Source of the DNA: an uncultured Anaerolineae bacterium | Lineage (GTDB): Bacteria; Chloroflexota; Anaerolineae; Aggregatilineales; Phototrophicaceae | Assembly (NCBI GenBank): GCA_934216615.1 | Contig: CAKQCB010000001.1 | Span: 682,001-746,000 of the forward strand | Length of the DNA: 64,000 bases | Direction of reading: 5' to 3' | Part shown: one piece after another, positions 9,512 to 17,480 of the stretch | How the letters are laid out: each line of letters starts with the position of its first letter | How positions within the stretch are numbered: position 1 is the stretch's first letter | The notes under the pieces: model-generated | Database searches by the model: none | The model's input: the letters and a program-made list of their open reading frames with translations, nothing else | What the model was told of the DNA's origin: nothing | Program-made: the position numbers and the translations under genes

Positions 9512-10448
9512 ATTTAGGGTCTTCGCCCGCCAAAAGACGGATTTTCTTGAACGTTTCGTGCCAGCTGATCTTGCTTAACCCGAGCCATTCGCGAATCGTA
9601 TCGGGATCAACGCCACGCTGATAGGCATGTAAAGCAAACGTCCAGCGAAGCATCTCAAAAGATACCTTTTGTGGGATTTCGGCGGCATTTCCCACATCCG
9701 ACAAAATATATTCCAGATTACGGGCAGTGCAGTTAAACACACTGTCCGTAATTTTATAATGCACAAAATACTCATTCATCAAACGGTATAACGCGGGGTC
9801 GAGGGGAATACGTCGTTCTTTATAGACATCTTTCGCACTTTGACGTACCAACAATGTGGGATTGTCACGCTCCGAAAAGTCGAAGTCAGCGGGGGTTAAA
9901 CGCATCGCCTCGCTCTTTTTGATGCCCGTACCGGCCAGCAAGCGGATCAAAAACTCAGGACGCGGGTCAGGCTTTTTGGCCCCTTCGTTCCCCCTACGAA
10001 TGTTTGCCGCTACCGCGTAGGCTTCAATCAATTCTTCTTGATCTAATACAGGTTGCAGTGGCGCGGCACCGGACCGTTGCAAGATCGCTTGTGCAGGGTC
10101 AATTTCTAAGATATGGAGGGTCGTTAGCCACTTAAAATATACTTTGAGCGTGGTCACACGCCGCGCATACGTTTTACGACTGCAAGGAATCCCGCGATGG
10201 TTCTCCATCCAGTCTAAAAATTCATTCAGGGTTTGGGTTGTTACCTTGCCTACTGGTGTAGATAGGGGGATATATTCATCTAACAAATGCAGGTCGGAAG
10301 TGAAAGCCTTGACGGTGTGTTCTGACTTCCCTTCGCGCTGTAAATGTGCCTGAAAAAACGCGATAGTACGCTCAATGGGCGTTCGAGGGGTGATGTCATC
10401 AATCGATTGGGGGTCAAGTTCAAACAACGGCGCTTGTTGTTTACTCAC
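9483..10448 (-). CDS. Tyrosine-recombinase fold protein lacking key catalytic residues
   Basis: A 321-residue protein with the two-domain plan of XerC/XerD. It has an N-terminal SAM-like core-binding domain (about 25-115, with LQREGKSEHTVKAFTSDL) and a C-terminal catalytic-fold domain (about 135-310). Alignment by eye to XerD shows Arg I replaced by Lys177 (GTGIKKSE), the HxxR His replaced by Glu265 (SFEMLRW), the third His by Leu291 (LGLSKIS) and the tyrosine nucleophile by Phe300. Lys210 and Arg268 are kept. Strand cleavage is therefore unlikely, while DNA binding could remain. The gene is intact, single, and not next to any mobile element, so it looks like a domesticated DNA-binding protein. 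Confidence 0.85.
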   Translation of the reverse strand: MSKQQAPLFELDPQSIDDITPRTPIERTIAFFQAHLQREGKSEHTVKAFTSDLHLLDEYIPLSTPVGKVTTQTLNEFLDWMENHRGIPCSRKTYARRVTTLKVYFKWLTTLHILEIDPAQAILQRSGAAPLQPVLDQEELIEAYAVAANIRRGNEGAKKPDPRPEFLIRLLAGTGIKKSEAMRLTPADFDFSERDNPTLLVRQSAKDVYKERRIPLDPALYRLMNEYFVHYKITDSVFNCTARNLEYILSDVGNAAEIPQKVSFEMLRWTFALHAYQRGVDPDTIREWLGLSKISWHETFKKIRLLAGEDPKSILPEASDL

Positions 10449-10554
10449 AAGAATACCTTTTTTGACTATGCGAATACCAGAACATTAGTGGGATTTTCCG
10501 CCTCTGTCAAGTCATAGCCTGCAAAGCGTTGAGAAAAAATCGGCAGAGCATGGA

Positions 10555-10583
10555 TTGACGCTCATTTTGGCAAGACCTATACT
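10555..10583 (+). promoter_or_regulatory. Promoter of the LCP gene
   Basis: TTGACG (10555-10560), a 17-base spacer and TATACT (10578-10583) form a near-consensus sigma70-type promoter, 45 bases before the LCP start codon. The divergent recombinase-like gene begins at 10448 on the other strand. Confidence 0.8.
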
Positions 10584-10628
10584 ACAATATAGAACAATGA
10601 TGCTCATATATGAGACACTTCTAAAAGA

Positions 10629-11993
10629 ATGCCAAACGAACCTTCGCAAAATTCAGGGGAAACCCTGCCAAACCAACCCAAAGTTCCACAAACCAATCCC
10701 TCATGGCAGCCACCACCCCCCACACGGATTTCAGCGGCGGGCCGTAACCCTGATTATGAACGGTATAAACGGCCTGACCCGTCTACGTCACCGACGGTCA
10801 CAACCCCGCCTGTTCCGCCTTCAGGGAACTATGTGTACGGCGCCCCACAATCAACGCCACCCCGCGCTTCCCGCCAAGAACAACGACACGCATCCAGTGC
10901 ACGGGAACGGGCGCGCAAACGTCGCGGACGCAGTCGAAAAGGTGGTGAATGGGCATGGGTGGTCATCGCCGTTGCGCTGTTTGCCGTGGTGATTGTTGCA
11001 AGCACCATCGTCACGTTGCTGATTCAGACCACAGAGGACGGCATCACAGTTTTACCAACGGCGGCTGTGATCTTGCCGACCGCCGTCGATGCACGGACGC
11101 AGTTCGCGGGTGATTTTGAAGTGGGTCAGCGTTTAGTGCTGGACGATGGTCGAAGCATCACGCTGGCGCCTTGGAACGGCACTTCGCGTTTCACGATCTT
11201 GCTCATGGGCTTAGATCGTCGTCCCGGCGAAACAGGCTTAAGTTATCGCACCGACACGATGATGTTAGTCAGCTTAGACCCTGAGACGGGTTCACTGGGC
11301 ATCCTCAGCATCCCGCGGGATTTATTTGTAGAAATTCCGCAATATGGTTTGCAACGGGTGAACAGTGCGATGGTGTTGGGTGAAATCCAACAAGTCAATT
11401 ATGGCCCAACCTTAGCCATGCAAACGGTGCAATATAATCTTGGAATTCGCGTGCACAATTATATTGCGGTGGATTTTCAAGCGGTGATCGACATCATTAA
11501 CTTGATCGGCGGGATTGAAATCAATGTCCCCTACCGCATAGAGGATTATGAATATCCGGACATGAATTTTGGATACGATCCCCTCATTTTGAATGCGGGT
11601 TTACAACACATGGATGGCGAAACCGCCCTCAAGTTCGCCCGTACTCGTCATGGCGATAGTGACTTCCAACGCGCGAGACGCCAACAGATGGTCATCTTTG
11701 CCCTACGTGACCAAATCTTAAACACGGAAATGCTGCCTCAGCTCGTCATTCAGTCACCGAGTCTTTTACGGTCGTTTAGCAGTAATGTCTACACAGACCT
11801 CACGCTGGATCAAATGCTTCAATTGGCGATGACCTTAAAAGATGTTTCGATGGAGAATATGCAAACAGGTGTGATTGATGGGGAATACATCATGAATTAC
11901 ACGACAGCACAAGGGGCGCAAGTCGTCGTTCCGCGTCGCGCTCAATTAAGCCAGTTACTCACCCAAGTATTTGGGGAAAACTATTCAGAGTAA
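10629..11993 (+). CDS. LytR-CpsA-Psr family protein
   Basis: A 454-residue membrane protein of the LCP family. These transfer polyprenyl-phosphate-linked glycopolymers onto the cell wall or other acceptors, outside the membrane. Residues 1-105 are a Pro/Arg-rich cytoplasmic tail with a basic RERARKRRGRSRKGG stretch. One transmembrane segment follows (about 108-134). The LCP catalytic domain runs from about 195 to 370, with LLMGLDRRPG, the RTDTMMLVSLDP segment, SIPRDLFV, GLQRVNSA and the ALKFARTRHGDSDFQRARRQQ signature with its conserved Arg residues. The C-terminal extension (about 380-454) resembles that of the second LCP in this window (39804-40757). Confidence 0.93.
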   Translation: MPNEPSQNSGETLPNQPKVPQTNPSWQPPPPTRISAAGRNPDYERYKRPDPSTSPTVTTPPVPPSGNYVYGAPQSTPPRASRQEQRHASSARERARKRRGRSRKGGEWAWVVIAVALFAVVIVASTIVTLLIQTTEDGITVLPTAAVILPTAVDARTQFAGDFEVGQRLVLDDGRSITLAPWNGTSRFTILLMGLDRRPGETGLSYRTDTMMLVSLDPETGSLGILSIPRDLFVEIPQYGLQRVNSAMVLGEIQQVNYGPTLAMQTVQYNLGIRVHNYIAVDFQAVIDIINLIGGIEINVPYRIEDYEYPDMNFGYDPLILNAGLQHMDGETALKFARTRHGDSDFQRARRQQMVIFALRDQILNTEMLPQLVIQSPSLLRSFSSNVYTDLTLDQMLQLAMTLKDVSMENMQTGVIDGEYIMNYTTAQGAQVVVPRRAQLSQLLTQVFGENYSE

Positions 11994-12015
11994 GGCTCGC
12001 CAGTTCGACAAATAA

Positions 12016-12050
12016 AAACAGCGCCATCATGAGTAGGCGCTGTTTGTTTT
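12016..12050. terminator. Bidirectional intrinsic terminator
   Basis: A perfect 10-bp stem, AAACAGCGCC / GGCGCTGTTT (12016-12025 and 12036-12045), is followed by GTTTTT on the plus strand and by TTATTT on the minus strand after a run of T. It can end the LCP message from the left and the structured RNA from the right. Confidence 0.85.
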
Positions 12051-12237
12051 TAGGGTGATCTGCTATGCCGTGTGTGCGATGTTTTGAACCTGCTTTCGCA
12101 GGTGGAATGCTGTTAACTATGGGGTCTTGGCACATGCCTATCACCTTACAGTTAAATGGAGCACTCCGATCAAAGAGTGTTGGCTCAAAACCGTTGCCGC
12201 CCATCACGTGCACAGCAGACATAACTTAGGATACCAG
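12051..12237 (-). ncRNA. ssrS: Structured RNA, probable 6S RNA
   Basis: There is no credible gene in 11994-12370, yet the sequence folds as a long rod. The closing helix pairs 12060-12080 with 12200-12218 (CTGCT/AGCAG, TGC/GCA, CGTG/CACG), and GTTTTGA (12081-12087) pairs with TCAAAAC (12185-12191). A central bubble carries one hairpin on each side: ACCTGC/GCAGGT (12088-12103) and CACTC/GAGTG (12162-12179). A long apical arm (TTAACT/AGTTAA, GGGGT/ATCACC) ends in GGC-ACAT-GCC. This promoter-open-complex-like shape is that of 6S RNA, which binds sigma70 RNA polymerase. The minus strand is favoured: TATAAT lies at 12245-12250 and a terminator with a T-run ends it at 12016. The name is an inference from structure. 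Confidence 0.55.
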
Positions 12238-12370
12238 CGTTTCAATTATAAAGTAAAGGGTATTTTCGGAAGAGGTTAGGGAAAACAGCGATTACACTAC
12301 GCATAATAAACATTTATAGGTATTATGTTGAAGTCGGTTAATAGCATTCACACGCACAAAAGGATTTGCT

Positions 12371-13027
12371 ATGAGTTCGCTTTCAAAGGCAGCAATTGCT
12401 GAATTACTTGGAACCTTCACGCTCGTCTTTGTTGGGATGTTAGCAGGAAGTGCCGCGCCGAGCATTGGCCCCATCGCCCCTGCGCTAGGTCATGGCTTAG
12501 TGTTGGTCGGCATCATTTTTGTATATGGTCATATCTCAGGGGCGCACGTCAACCCAGCCGTTACTTTAGGGCTTTTGGTTGGGGGCAAAGTAAAAATTGA
12601 TAAAGCAGTAGTGTACTGGATCGCTCAATTCGTGGGCGCGATCCTCGCCGCGGTGGTTGTGAATATGATCATTGCTGACGGCGCAACTACCGGACAGACA
12701 AAGGGGAGCCTCACGGATGCGAGTGTAGGTTCAGCCGCCTTTTTGGAAGCGATCCTCACCTTCTTCCTCGTCACAGCGGTTTATCAAGCGGCAGTCTATG
12801 GAAAAGCGGGCAATGGAGCCGCCGTCGCGATTGGTTTAACGTTAGCCGCGGCGATCATCGCGGGGGGCGCATTGACAGGGGCATCTTTGAACCCTGCCCG
12901 TACACTCGGCCCCGCACTCATCGCAGGTGACCTAAGCTACACAATCCCCTACTTCATCGGTATCTTCGCGGGTGGTGCTGTAGGTGGCCTCTTGAATGCT
13001 TTCATTTTGACCCCAGAAAAAGATTAG
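12371..13027 (+). CDS. Aquaporin, MIP family channel
   Basis: A 218-residue membrane channel with six predicted helices and the two half-helix NPA motifs of the MIP family: SGAHVNPAVTLG (about residue 60) and GASLNPARTLGP (about 175). The conserved N-terminal Glu is in AELLGTFTLVF. The length fits water-type aquaporins (AqpZ-like) rather than longer glycerol facilitators, but the selectivity-filter residues do not let me decide the solute with confidence. An AAAGGA ribosome site precedes the ATG. The gene stands alone and ends at a strong terminator shared with the convergent aspS. Confidence 0.93.
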   Translation: MSSLSKAAIAELLGTFTLVFVGMLAGSAAPSIGPIAPALGHGLVLVGIIFVYGHISGAHVNPAVTLGLLVGGKVKIDKAVVYWIAQFVGAILAAVVVNMIIADGATTGQTKGSLTDASVGSAAFLEAILTFFLVTAVYQAAVYGKAGNGAAVAIGLTLAAAIIAGGALTGASLNPARTLGPALIAGDLSYTIPYFIGIFAGGAVGGLLNAFILTPEKD

Positions 13028-13048
13028 CTGTCGCCTCTTTAAAATAAA

Positions 13049-13077
13049 AAATGCCCTGTGTATAAGACAGGGCATTT
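13049..13077. terminator. Bidirectional terminator between aquaporin and aspS
   Basis: Perfect 11-bp stem AAATGCCCTGT / ACAGGGCATTT (13049-13059 and 13067-13077) with a 7-base loop, flanked by A-rich sequence on the left and T-rich sequence on the right. It serves two convergent genes. Confidence 0.88.
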
Positions 13078-13101
13078 TAGTTGTTGATAAAACGATTGAA
13101 A

Positions 13102-14898
13102 CTACGCTTCTTCTTTAGGTAGTTCCACGCGAATGAACAATTCAGATAGCTGACGTTCACTCGGTTCAGAGGGACAATGCGCCATTAAATCTGAGCCTTT
13201 TTGCGTCTTGGGGAAGGCGATCACTTCGCGGATGTTCGGTTCACCTGCCAACACCATCACAAGGCGATCAATGCCAGAGGCGATCCCGCCGTGTGGAGGA
13301 ACGCCATATTCAAACGCATCCAGCATGTGACCAAATTGATCCATCGCTTCTTCCATCGACAAGCCGATGAGCGGGAAGATTTTCTCTTGTAAGGCGCGGT
13401 CATGGATACGGATGCTTCCGCCCGCAACTTCATAACCGTTACACACCAAGTCATATTGTGATCCGCGCGCTTTACCCGGATCGGTATCCAATAACGGGAT
13501 ATCTTCCGGCAATGGCGAACTGAACAAATGCTGAGAGGGGTCCCAACGTTGTTCTTCTTCGCTCCAATAGAATTGTGGGAAGTCAACAATCCAGCAGAAA
13601 GCGACCACATCGGGATCGATCAAGTTTAACTGTTTGGCAAGGCTACGTCGTAAGGTGTCTACCACTTCATAGACGATTTCGCGCTTATCCGACACAAACA
13701 GTAACAGATCACCAGCTTCTACGCCCATGCGTTCAAACAACGCAACTTTCTGCTCGACCGTGAAGAACTTGCCAATTGGCCCTTTGACTTCACCGGTTTC
13801 GTCCGCAGGGATCGCCATCCACGCCAAGCCTTTAGCGCCAGCACCCCGCGCTAAAGTTTCCAAATCTGCCGTGATTTTGCGAAGCGCGGTTCCGCTTTCT
13901 AAGCCCAGTTTAGGGACACGAATCGCCTTCACGGGTTTACCGTCGGCAACGTTGCTGACAAATACGCTAAAACCGCTTTGTCCCGCAATATCGTCCACTT
14001 CCACAGCCGAAAGATCGTAACGGATATCGGGTTTATCTGAGCCGTACTTCTCCATCGCATCTTCATACTTGATGCGTGGGAATGGCATGTAAACAGGGGT
14101 TCGTTCAGCCACGCCAATGCTCAGCTCGGTCATCATCCCTTCGATCAAGGACATGACATCTTCGCGGTTCACAAAGCTCATTTCAAGGTCAAGCTGAGTA
14201 AATTCGGGTTGACGGTCGCCGCGCAAATCTTCATCACGGAAACAGCGCGCTACTTGAAAATAACGTTCATACCCCGCAACCATCAACAGTTGTTTTAATT
14301 GTTGTGGGCTTTGTGGTAACGCATAAAAAGACCCGGGCATCAGGCGGCTTGGGACTAAAAAGTCACGAGCGCCTTCGGGGGTTGTCTTAAACAAAATTGG
14401 GGTTTCAACTTCAACAAACCCTTGATTGTCCAAATAATCACGGATGAATTTGACAATGCGATGACGCAAGACAATATTGTTTTGCATGCGGGGACGGCGC
14501 AGGTCGAGATAGCGATACCGCATCCGCTCTGTTTCGTCGATCTTCTCGTCACGATTGATATAGAACGGCGGGGTTTTTGCCGCATTCAACAGCACGATAG
14601 ACTTCGCTTCAACTTCGATCTTGCCCGTCGCTAAATCTTTATTTTCAGTGCCATCTGGACGGGCGCGTACCAGCCCGCTAACCTGCAAAACATATTCAGC
14701 GCGGGCTTCTTTCGCAACCTTGAGCGCTTCTGGGTTTTGGTCAACGCTCACGACGACCTGCGTCATCCCCCAACGATCCCGCAAATCAATAAAAATTACC
14801 CCGCCTTGATCGCGTTGAAAATTAACCCACCCTGCCAGCACAACCTCTTGCCCAATATGTTCAGGGCGCAGTTCGCCGCAGTTATGCGTCTTCAGCAT
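13102..14898 (-). CDS. aspS: Aspartyl-tRNA synthetase
   Basis: A 598-residue class II synthetase that charges tRNA with aspartate. The OB-fold anticodon domain is at about 1-110 (GWVNFQRDQGGVIFIDLRDR). Class II motif 1 is around VETPILFKTTPEGARDFLVPSR, motif 2 is FRDEDLRGDRQPEFTQLDLE, and motif 3 is GGIASGIDRLVM. The bacterial GAD insertion domain sits at about 290-420. The size and insertion show the bacterial AspRS type. Whether it is discriminating or also charges tRNA-Asn cannot be decided here, because no gatCAB or asnS is in the window. A GGAGAGG ribosome site precedes the start. Confidence 0.97.
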   Translation of the reverse strand: MLKTHNCGELRPEHIGQEVVLAGWVNFQRDQGGVIFIDLRDRWGMTQVVVSVDQNPEALKVAKEARAEYVLQVSGLVRARPDGTENKDLATGKIEVEAKSIVLLNAAKTPPFYINRDEKIDETERMRYRYLDLRRPRMQNNIVLRHRIVKFIRDYLDNQGFVEVETPILFKTTPEGARDFLVPSRLMPGSFYALPQSPQQLKQLLMVAGYERYFQVARCFRDEDLRGDRQPEFTQLDLEMSFVNREDVMSLIEGMMTELSIGVAERTPVYMPFPRIKYEDAMEKYGSDKPDIRYDLSAVEVDDIAGQSGFSVFVSNVADGKPVKAIRVPKLGLESGTALRKITADLETLARGAGAKGLAWMAIPADETGEVKGPIGKFFTVEQKVALFERMGVEAGDLLLFVSDKREIVYEVVDTLRRSLAKQLNLIDPDVVAFCWIVDFPQFYWSEEEQRWDPSQHLFSSPLPEDIPLLDTDPGKARGSQYDLVCNGYEVAGGSIRIHDRALQEKIFPLIGLSMEEAMDQFGHMLDAFEYGVPPHGGIASGIDRLVMVLAGEPNIREVIAFPKTQKGSDLMAHCPSEPSERQLSELFIRVELPKEEA

Positions 14899-15073
14899 GA
14901 TTTAAACCTCTCCAAAATACACGTTGTCGCAATGTTTCACAGGTGATTGCAAAGCATAGCATGTCGCTTGTACAGCGTAAAGTCAAAGATATTACAAGTA
15001 TTACGTAGGATACACCAATAAAAACACTTATATGAGAACAACATTATTAAATCATGTTTTGTTCAAATGCCTA

Positions 15074-15104
15074 TTCCCTAATCAGCACAACTTATATTAG
15101 GGAA
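15074..15104. repeat. Inverted repeat in the aspS / TPR-gene intergenic region
   Basis: The 311-base gap 14899-15209 between the divergent aspS and TPR genes is AT-rich and holds no gene. It contains a perfect 9-bp inverted repeat, TTCCCTAAT / ATTAGGGAA (15074-15082 and 15096-15104), with a 13-base spacer. A TATACT -10-like box is at 15168-15173, so the repeat lies about 65-95 bases upstream of the probable TPR-gene promoter. It could be a regulator binding site. There is no T-run to make it a terminator on the plus strand. Confidence 0.4.
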
Positions 15105-15209
15105 AAATCACAAAAAACATACGCCTAAGAATAAAAAAACAATTAATGTGAAAGAATAAAAATGCTATATACTCAATAATCATTGCACTTTACTTGGGAA
15201 CTTACGGTG

Positions 15210-16259
15210 ATGGTCTACATAAGCGAACTCGACGTTCTCATAAACCAACTTGATGTCTTGCGTTTTGTTGATACCCAGCAGGCACTCCAAGTTGCGTTGC
15301 ATGCAAAAAAAACCGCCCTAGCCTTAAACGCACATGAAAAATTTACTCAAGCCCTCAGTTGGGAAGCCACGCTTCTATTTGAAAAGTGTCAACTTCCGCT
15401 AGCATTTAAACGTGCATTGGAAGCCTATCAATATGCGACGAAAGGCAAGTTCAAAAATATTCAAGGGCAGGCGCTGAATACACTGGGCGGTATCCTTCTC
15501 CAAGCGCGCCATTATGGGTGTGCGTTTCAAGTCCTCACACATTTGCTCAAATTTACGACAGCGAACCCCACAGGGAACAGTCACTTAAAGACCTTGGCCC
15601 TCAACAATTTTGGTTTGATCCATATCGAGCTTGGTCTTTCCGAACAAGCGGTGAATTATTTTATCCAAGCGATGGAGACCGCCCCAGTGACCCCTTTCTG
15701 GTATGTCGCCAAAGGGATCGTTGAAACGAACCTCGGCATCGCTTATACCAAAACGAAACAATTTGAAAAAGGTCTGGAGCATGCGCAGAACAGCATCCGC
15801 ATCCTTACCAAAAGCGGTGCGGATAAACCGTCTATCATCGCGTATCAACGCTTGGCATACCATCATTTGTACCGAGGGCAGATGGAGGAAGCCCAGTCCG
15901 CGTTAAACCATGCGCAGTTGATCATGAATCATCTACATGATCCCAATCTAGAAGTGCGACAGGCTTTAAAGTTAGGCATGTTGTATTACTTGATGAACCA
16001 GCCCCACGACGCGCTTCATGAACTTGAAGGCGGGATCAAAATTGCCGAAGAACACCATCTCGACTTTTACTTAGCCAAACTTTATCTGTTGCTGGCGAAA
16101 ACCCAGCTTCAGATACGTAACCTTGAAAAAGCAACGTACTATCAGCGTTGTTTTAAACTCGCGACACATCATGACACGCTGCAAGCCGCGCGCTATTGGA
16201 AAGCGTTAAGCAAAGTGATCTTTTTCACCCCACAAAATATATTGGATTCACTTTTCTAA
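15210..16259 (+). CDS. Tetratricopeptide-repeat protein
   Basis: A 349-residue soluble, almost wholly helical protein made of TPR units of about 34-40 residues. Examples of repeat cores are LNTLGGILLQARHYGCAFQV, LNNFGLIHIELGLSEQAVNY, ETNLGIAYTKTKQFEKGLEH and AYHHLYRGQMEEAQSALNHA. There is no signal peptide, membrane segment, HTH or enzyme domain. Such proteins act as protein-interaction scaffolds, and the style is like the TPR part of signal-transduction ATPases and AfsR-type regulators, but the effector part is missing. I use the ATG at 15210 with GGGA 10 bases upstream, because the TTG at 15183 is almost on the predicted transcription start. Confidence 0.8.
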   Translation: MVYISELDVLINQLDVLRFVDTQQALQVALHAKKTALALNAHEKFTQALSWEATLLFEKCQLPLAFKRALEAYQYATKGKFKNIQGQALNTLGGILLQARHYGCAFQVLTHLLKFTTANPTGNSHLKTLALNNFGLIHIELGLSEQAVNYFIQAMETAPVTPFWYVAKGIVETNLGIAYTKTKQFEKGLEHAQNSIRILTKSGADKPSIIAYQRLAYHHLYRGQMEEAQSALNHAQLIMNHLHDPNLEVRQALKLGMLYYLMNQPHDALHELEGGIKIAEEHHLDFYLAKLYLLLAKTQLQIRNLEKATYYQRCFKLATHHDTLQAARYWKALSKVIFFTPQNILDSLF

Positions 16260-16265
16260 AAACAA

Positions 16266-16295
16266 AAAGGCCATCACCGCATTGTGATGGCCTTT
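16266..16295. terminator. Bidirectional terminator
   Basis: A perfect 12-bp stem, AAAGGCCATCAC / GTGATGGCCTTT, with a 6-base loop separates the convergent TPR gene and the DUF4870 gene. Confidence 0.85.
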
Positions 16296-16319
16296 GAGAT
16301 GAACTATTTTGAGTCTCGC

Positions 16320-17105
16320 TTAAACGATGGTCAGCCCCGTACTACGCGACAATTGTTGATCTAACCAACGCGCGATGAAGGGGTAACGATAATCTTGCCC
16401 ACGAAAGGTTTCAATCGTGGCGATGGTGCTCAAAATCAACGCGATGATGGGCAACGTAGCCAGCACGATCCCGCCGACGATCCCCACCAATCCCCACACA
16501 GGGACTAGGATGAACCCGACCAGCGCGATCATCAGAATGAGCGACAAAACCATGCCGATGACCCAAACAATGCCCCCGACCAAGCCAAATGCGAACACGC
16601 CGAGCGTAGCGATGATTTGAATCATGAACGCCTGTAGGGCATGAAACGCCACAAAGTCCGAGCGATTGCGGAAGAAGAAATAGATGATTAACGGGATGAA
16701 TACCGTGATCGGCACGACAGCACCGATAGAAGCAACCCCGCCTAAAAGCGTAAACCAAATACTGCCATGCGCCACAGCCGCCCATAACCGTTCATCATTG
16801 CCTACCCCTGCTGAATTGTAGCTACGGGGAACATCGCGATAGTAAGCGCGTCCTTCGCGGTACAAGCGTTGGCCTTCACTGCGGATATTTTCAAAGTTAA
16901 AGCGCGAACCCGCATTAGCAGGTTCGTCCTTATATTTGCTTTCACGAAGATAACGATTTTCATATTCACGAACGACGTCTTCATCACCGTCGTTAGAGCG
17001 TGTCGGGGGAACAGGCGCGCTTAAACGCGAGACACGTTCCGGTTCTACAGGGGTCAAGTTTTCATCCGAAGTTTCGGGGTTTGTGTTTGCGATTTCGTCA
17101 GTCAT
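16320..17105 (-). CDS. DUF4870-domain membrane protein
   Basis: A 261-residue protein. Residues 1-110 are hydrophilic and charged, rich in Arg, Glu and Asn. The rest is a DUF4870 (Tic20-like) domain, with the typical DERLWAAVAHGSIWFTLLGG opening, an IYFFFRNRSDFVAFHALQAF segment, and further hydrophobic helices to about residue 235. It ends with FIARWLDQQL. About five membrane segments are predicted. The family has no established biochemical role. The gene is monocistronic, between a terminator on its 3' side and a divergent promoter on its 5' side. Confidence 0.85.
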   Translation of the reverse strand: MTDEIANTNPETSDENLTPVEPERVSRLSAPVPPTRSNDGDEDVVREYENRYLRESKYKDEPANAGSRFNFENIRSEGQRLYREGRAYYRDVPRSYNSAGVGNDERLWAAVAHGSIWFTLLGGVASIGAVVPITVFIPLIIYFFFRNRSDFVAFHALQAFMIQIIATLGVFAFGLVGGIVWVIGMVLSLILMIALVGFILVPVWGLVGIVGGIVLATLPIIALILSTIATIETFRGQDYRYPFIARWLDQQLSRSTGLTIV

Positions 17106-17227
17106 AGTTAATACTCACTTCAGGTAATGATGATATTCCACATCTTCGTTATCATTCACATCTTATAGTCTGTAATACGCAGTTCACCAAAAAGAGTTGC
17201 AAAACATTACATCCTAGTTAAAACTGC

Positions 17228-17256
17228 GTCAAACAAGTGATGAGAAATGGTATAAT
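17228..17256 (+). promoter_or_regulatory. Promoter giving a near-leaderless message
   Basis: A perfect TATAAT (17251-17256) lies only 8 bases before the ATG at 17265. A poor -35 candidate, GTCAAA, is at 17228-17233 with a 17-base spacer. The normal start point for such a -10 box falls at 17263-17265, so the message would begin at or within a base or two of the ATG, with no room for a ribosome site. Confidence 0.65.
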
Positions 17257-17264
17257 CTCGCGTT

Positions 17265-17480
17265 ATGTTTAGCAATATATTCACACTCACCAAACGTCAT
17301 CTAGGCATATTATTCACTGTTGCAGGAGTGCTTGGCTTCTTGGGCATCCTCGCCATCGACCTGATCGATATAGGCCGTGAAGGTGGCATTGGCCCTGCAC
17401 AGCAAATTGCGCTTGTCGGTTGTGTGTTACTCACCGTATTAGGTCTTACCCTACTACCTATCAAAGATTCACCTGCCTAA
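17265..17480 (+). CDS. Small two-helix membrane protein
   Basis: A 71-residue protein with two hydrophobic segments (about 12-32 and 45-65) joined by a short charged loop, ending LPIKDSPA. I do not recognise a family. Its stop overlaps the start of the next gene as TAATG, so the two are translationally coupled. It may be a small partner of that large membrane protein. The message seems to be leaderless, because TATAAT ends 8 bases before the start codon. The coupling and the promoter support it as a real gene. Confidence 0.7.
   Translation: MFSNIFTLTKRHLGILFTVAGVLGFLGILAIDLIDIGREGGIGPAQQIALVGCVLLTVLGLTLLPIKDSPA

Noticed and set aside
9483..10448. Integrase as evidence for a prophage or integrative element
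   Set aside because: No attachment repeats, tRNA boundary, phage genes or base-composition shift are near it, and its catalytic residues are missing.
10555..10992. A plus-strand frame overlapping the start of the LCP gene
   Set aside because: It begins at the -35 box of a good promoter and reads Pro/His/Arg-rich sequence in another frame of the LCP cytoplasmic tail.
11959..12222. An 87-codon minus-strand frame across the LCP end and the gap
   Set aside because: It covers the strongly self-pairing segment that I read as a structured RNA, has no ribosome site, and shows no protein-like pattern.
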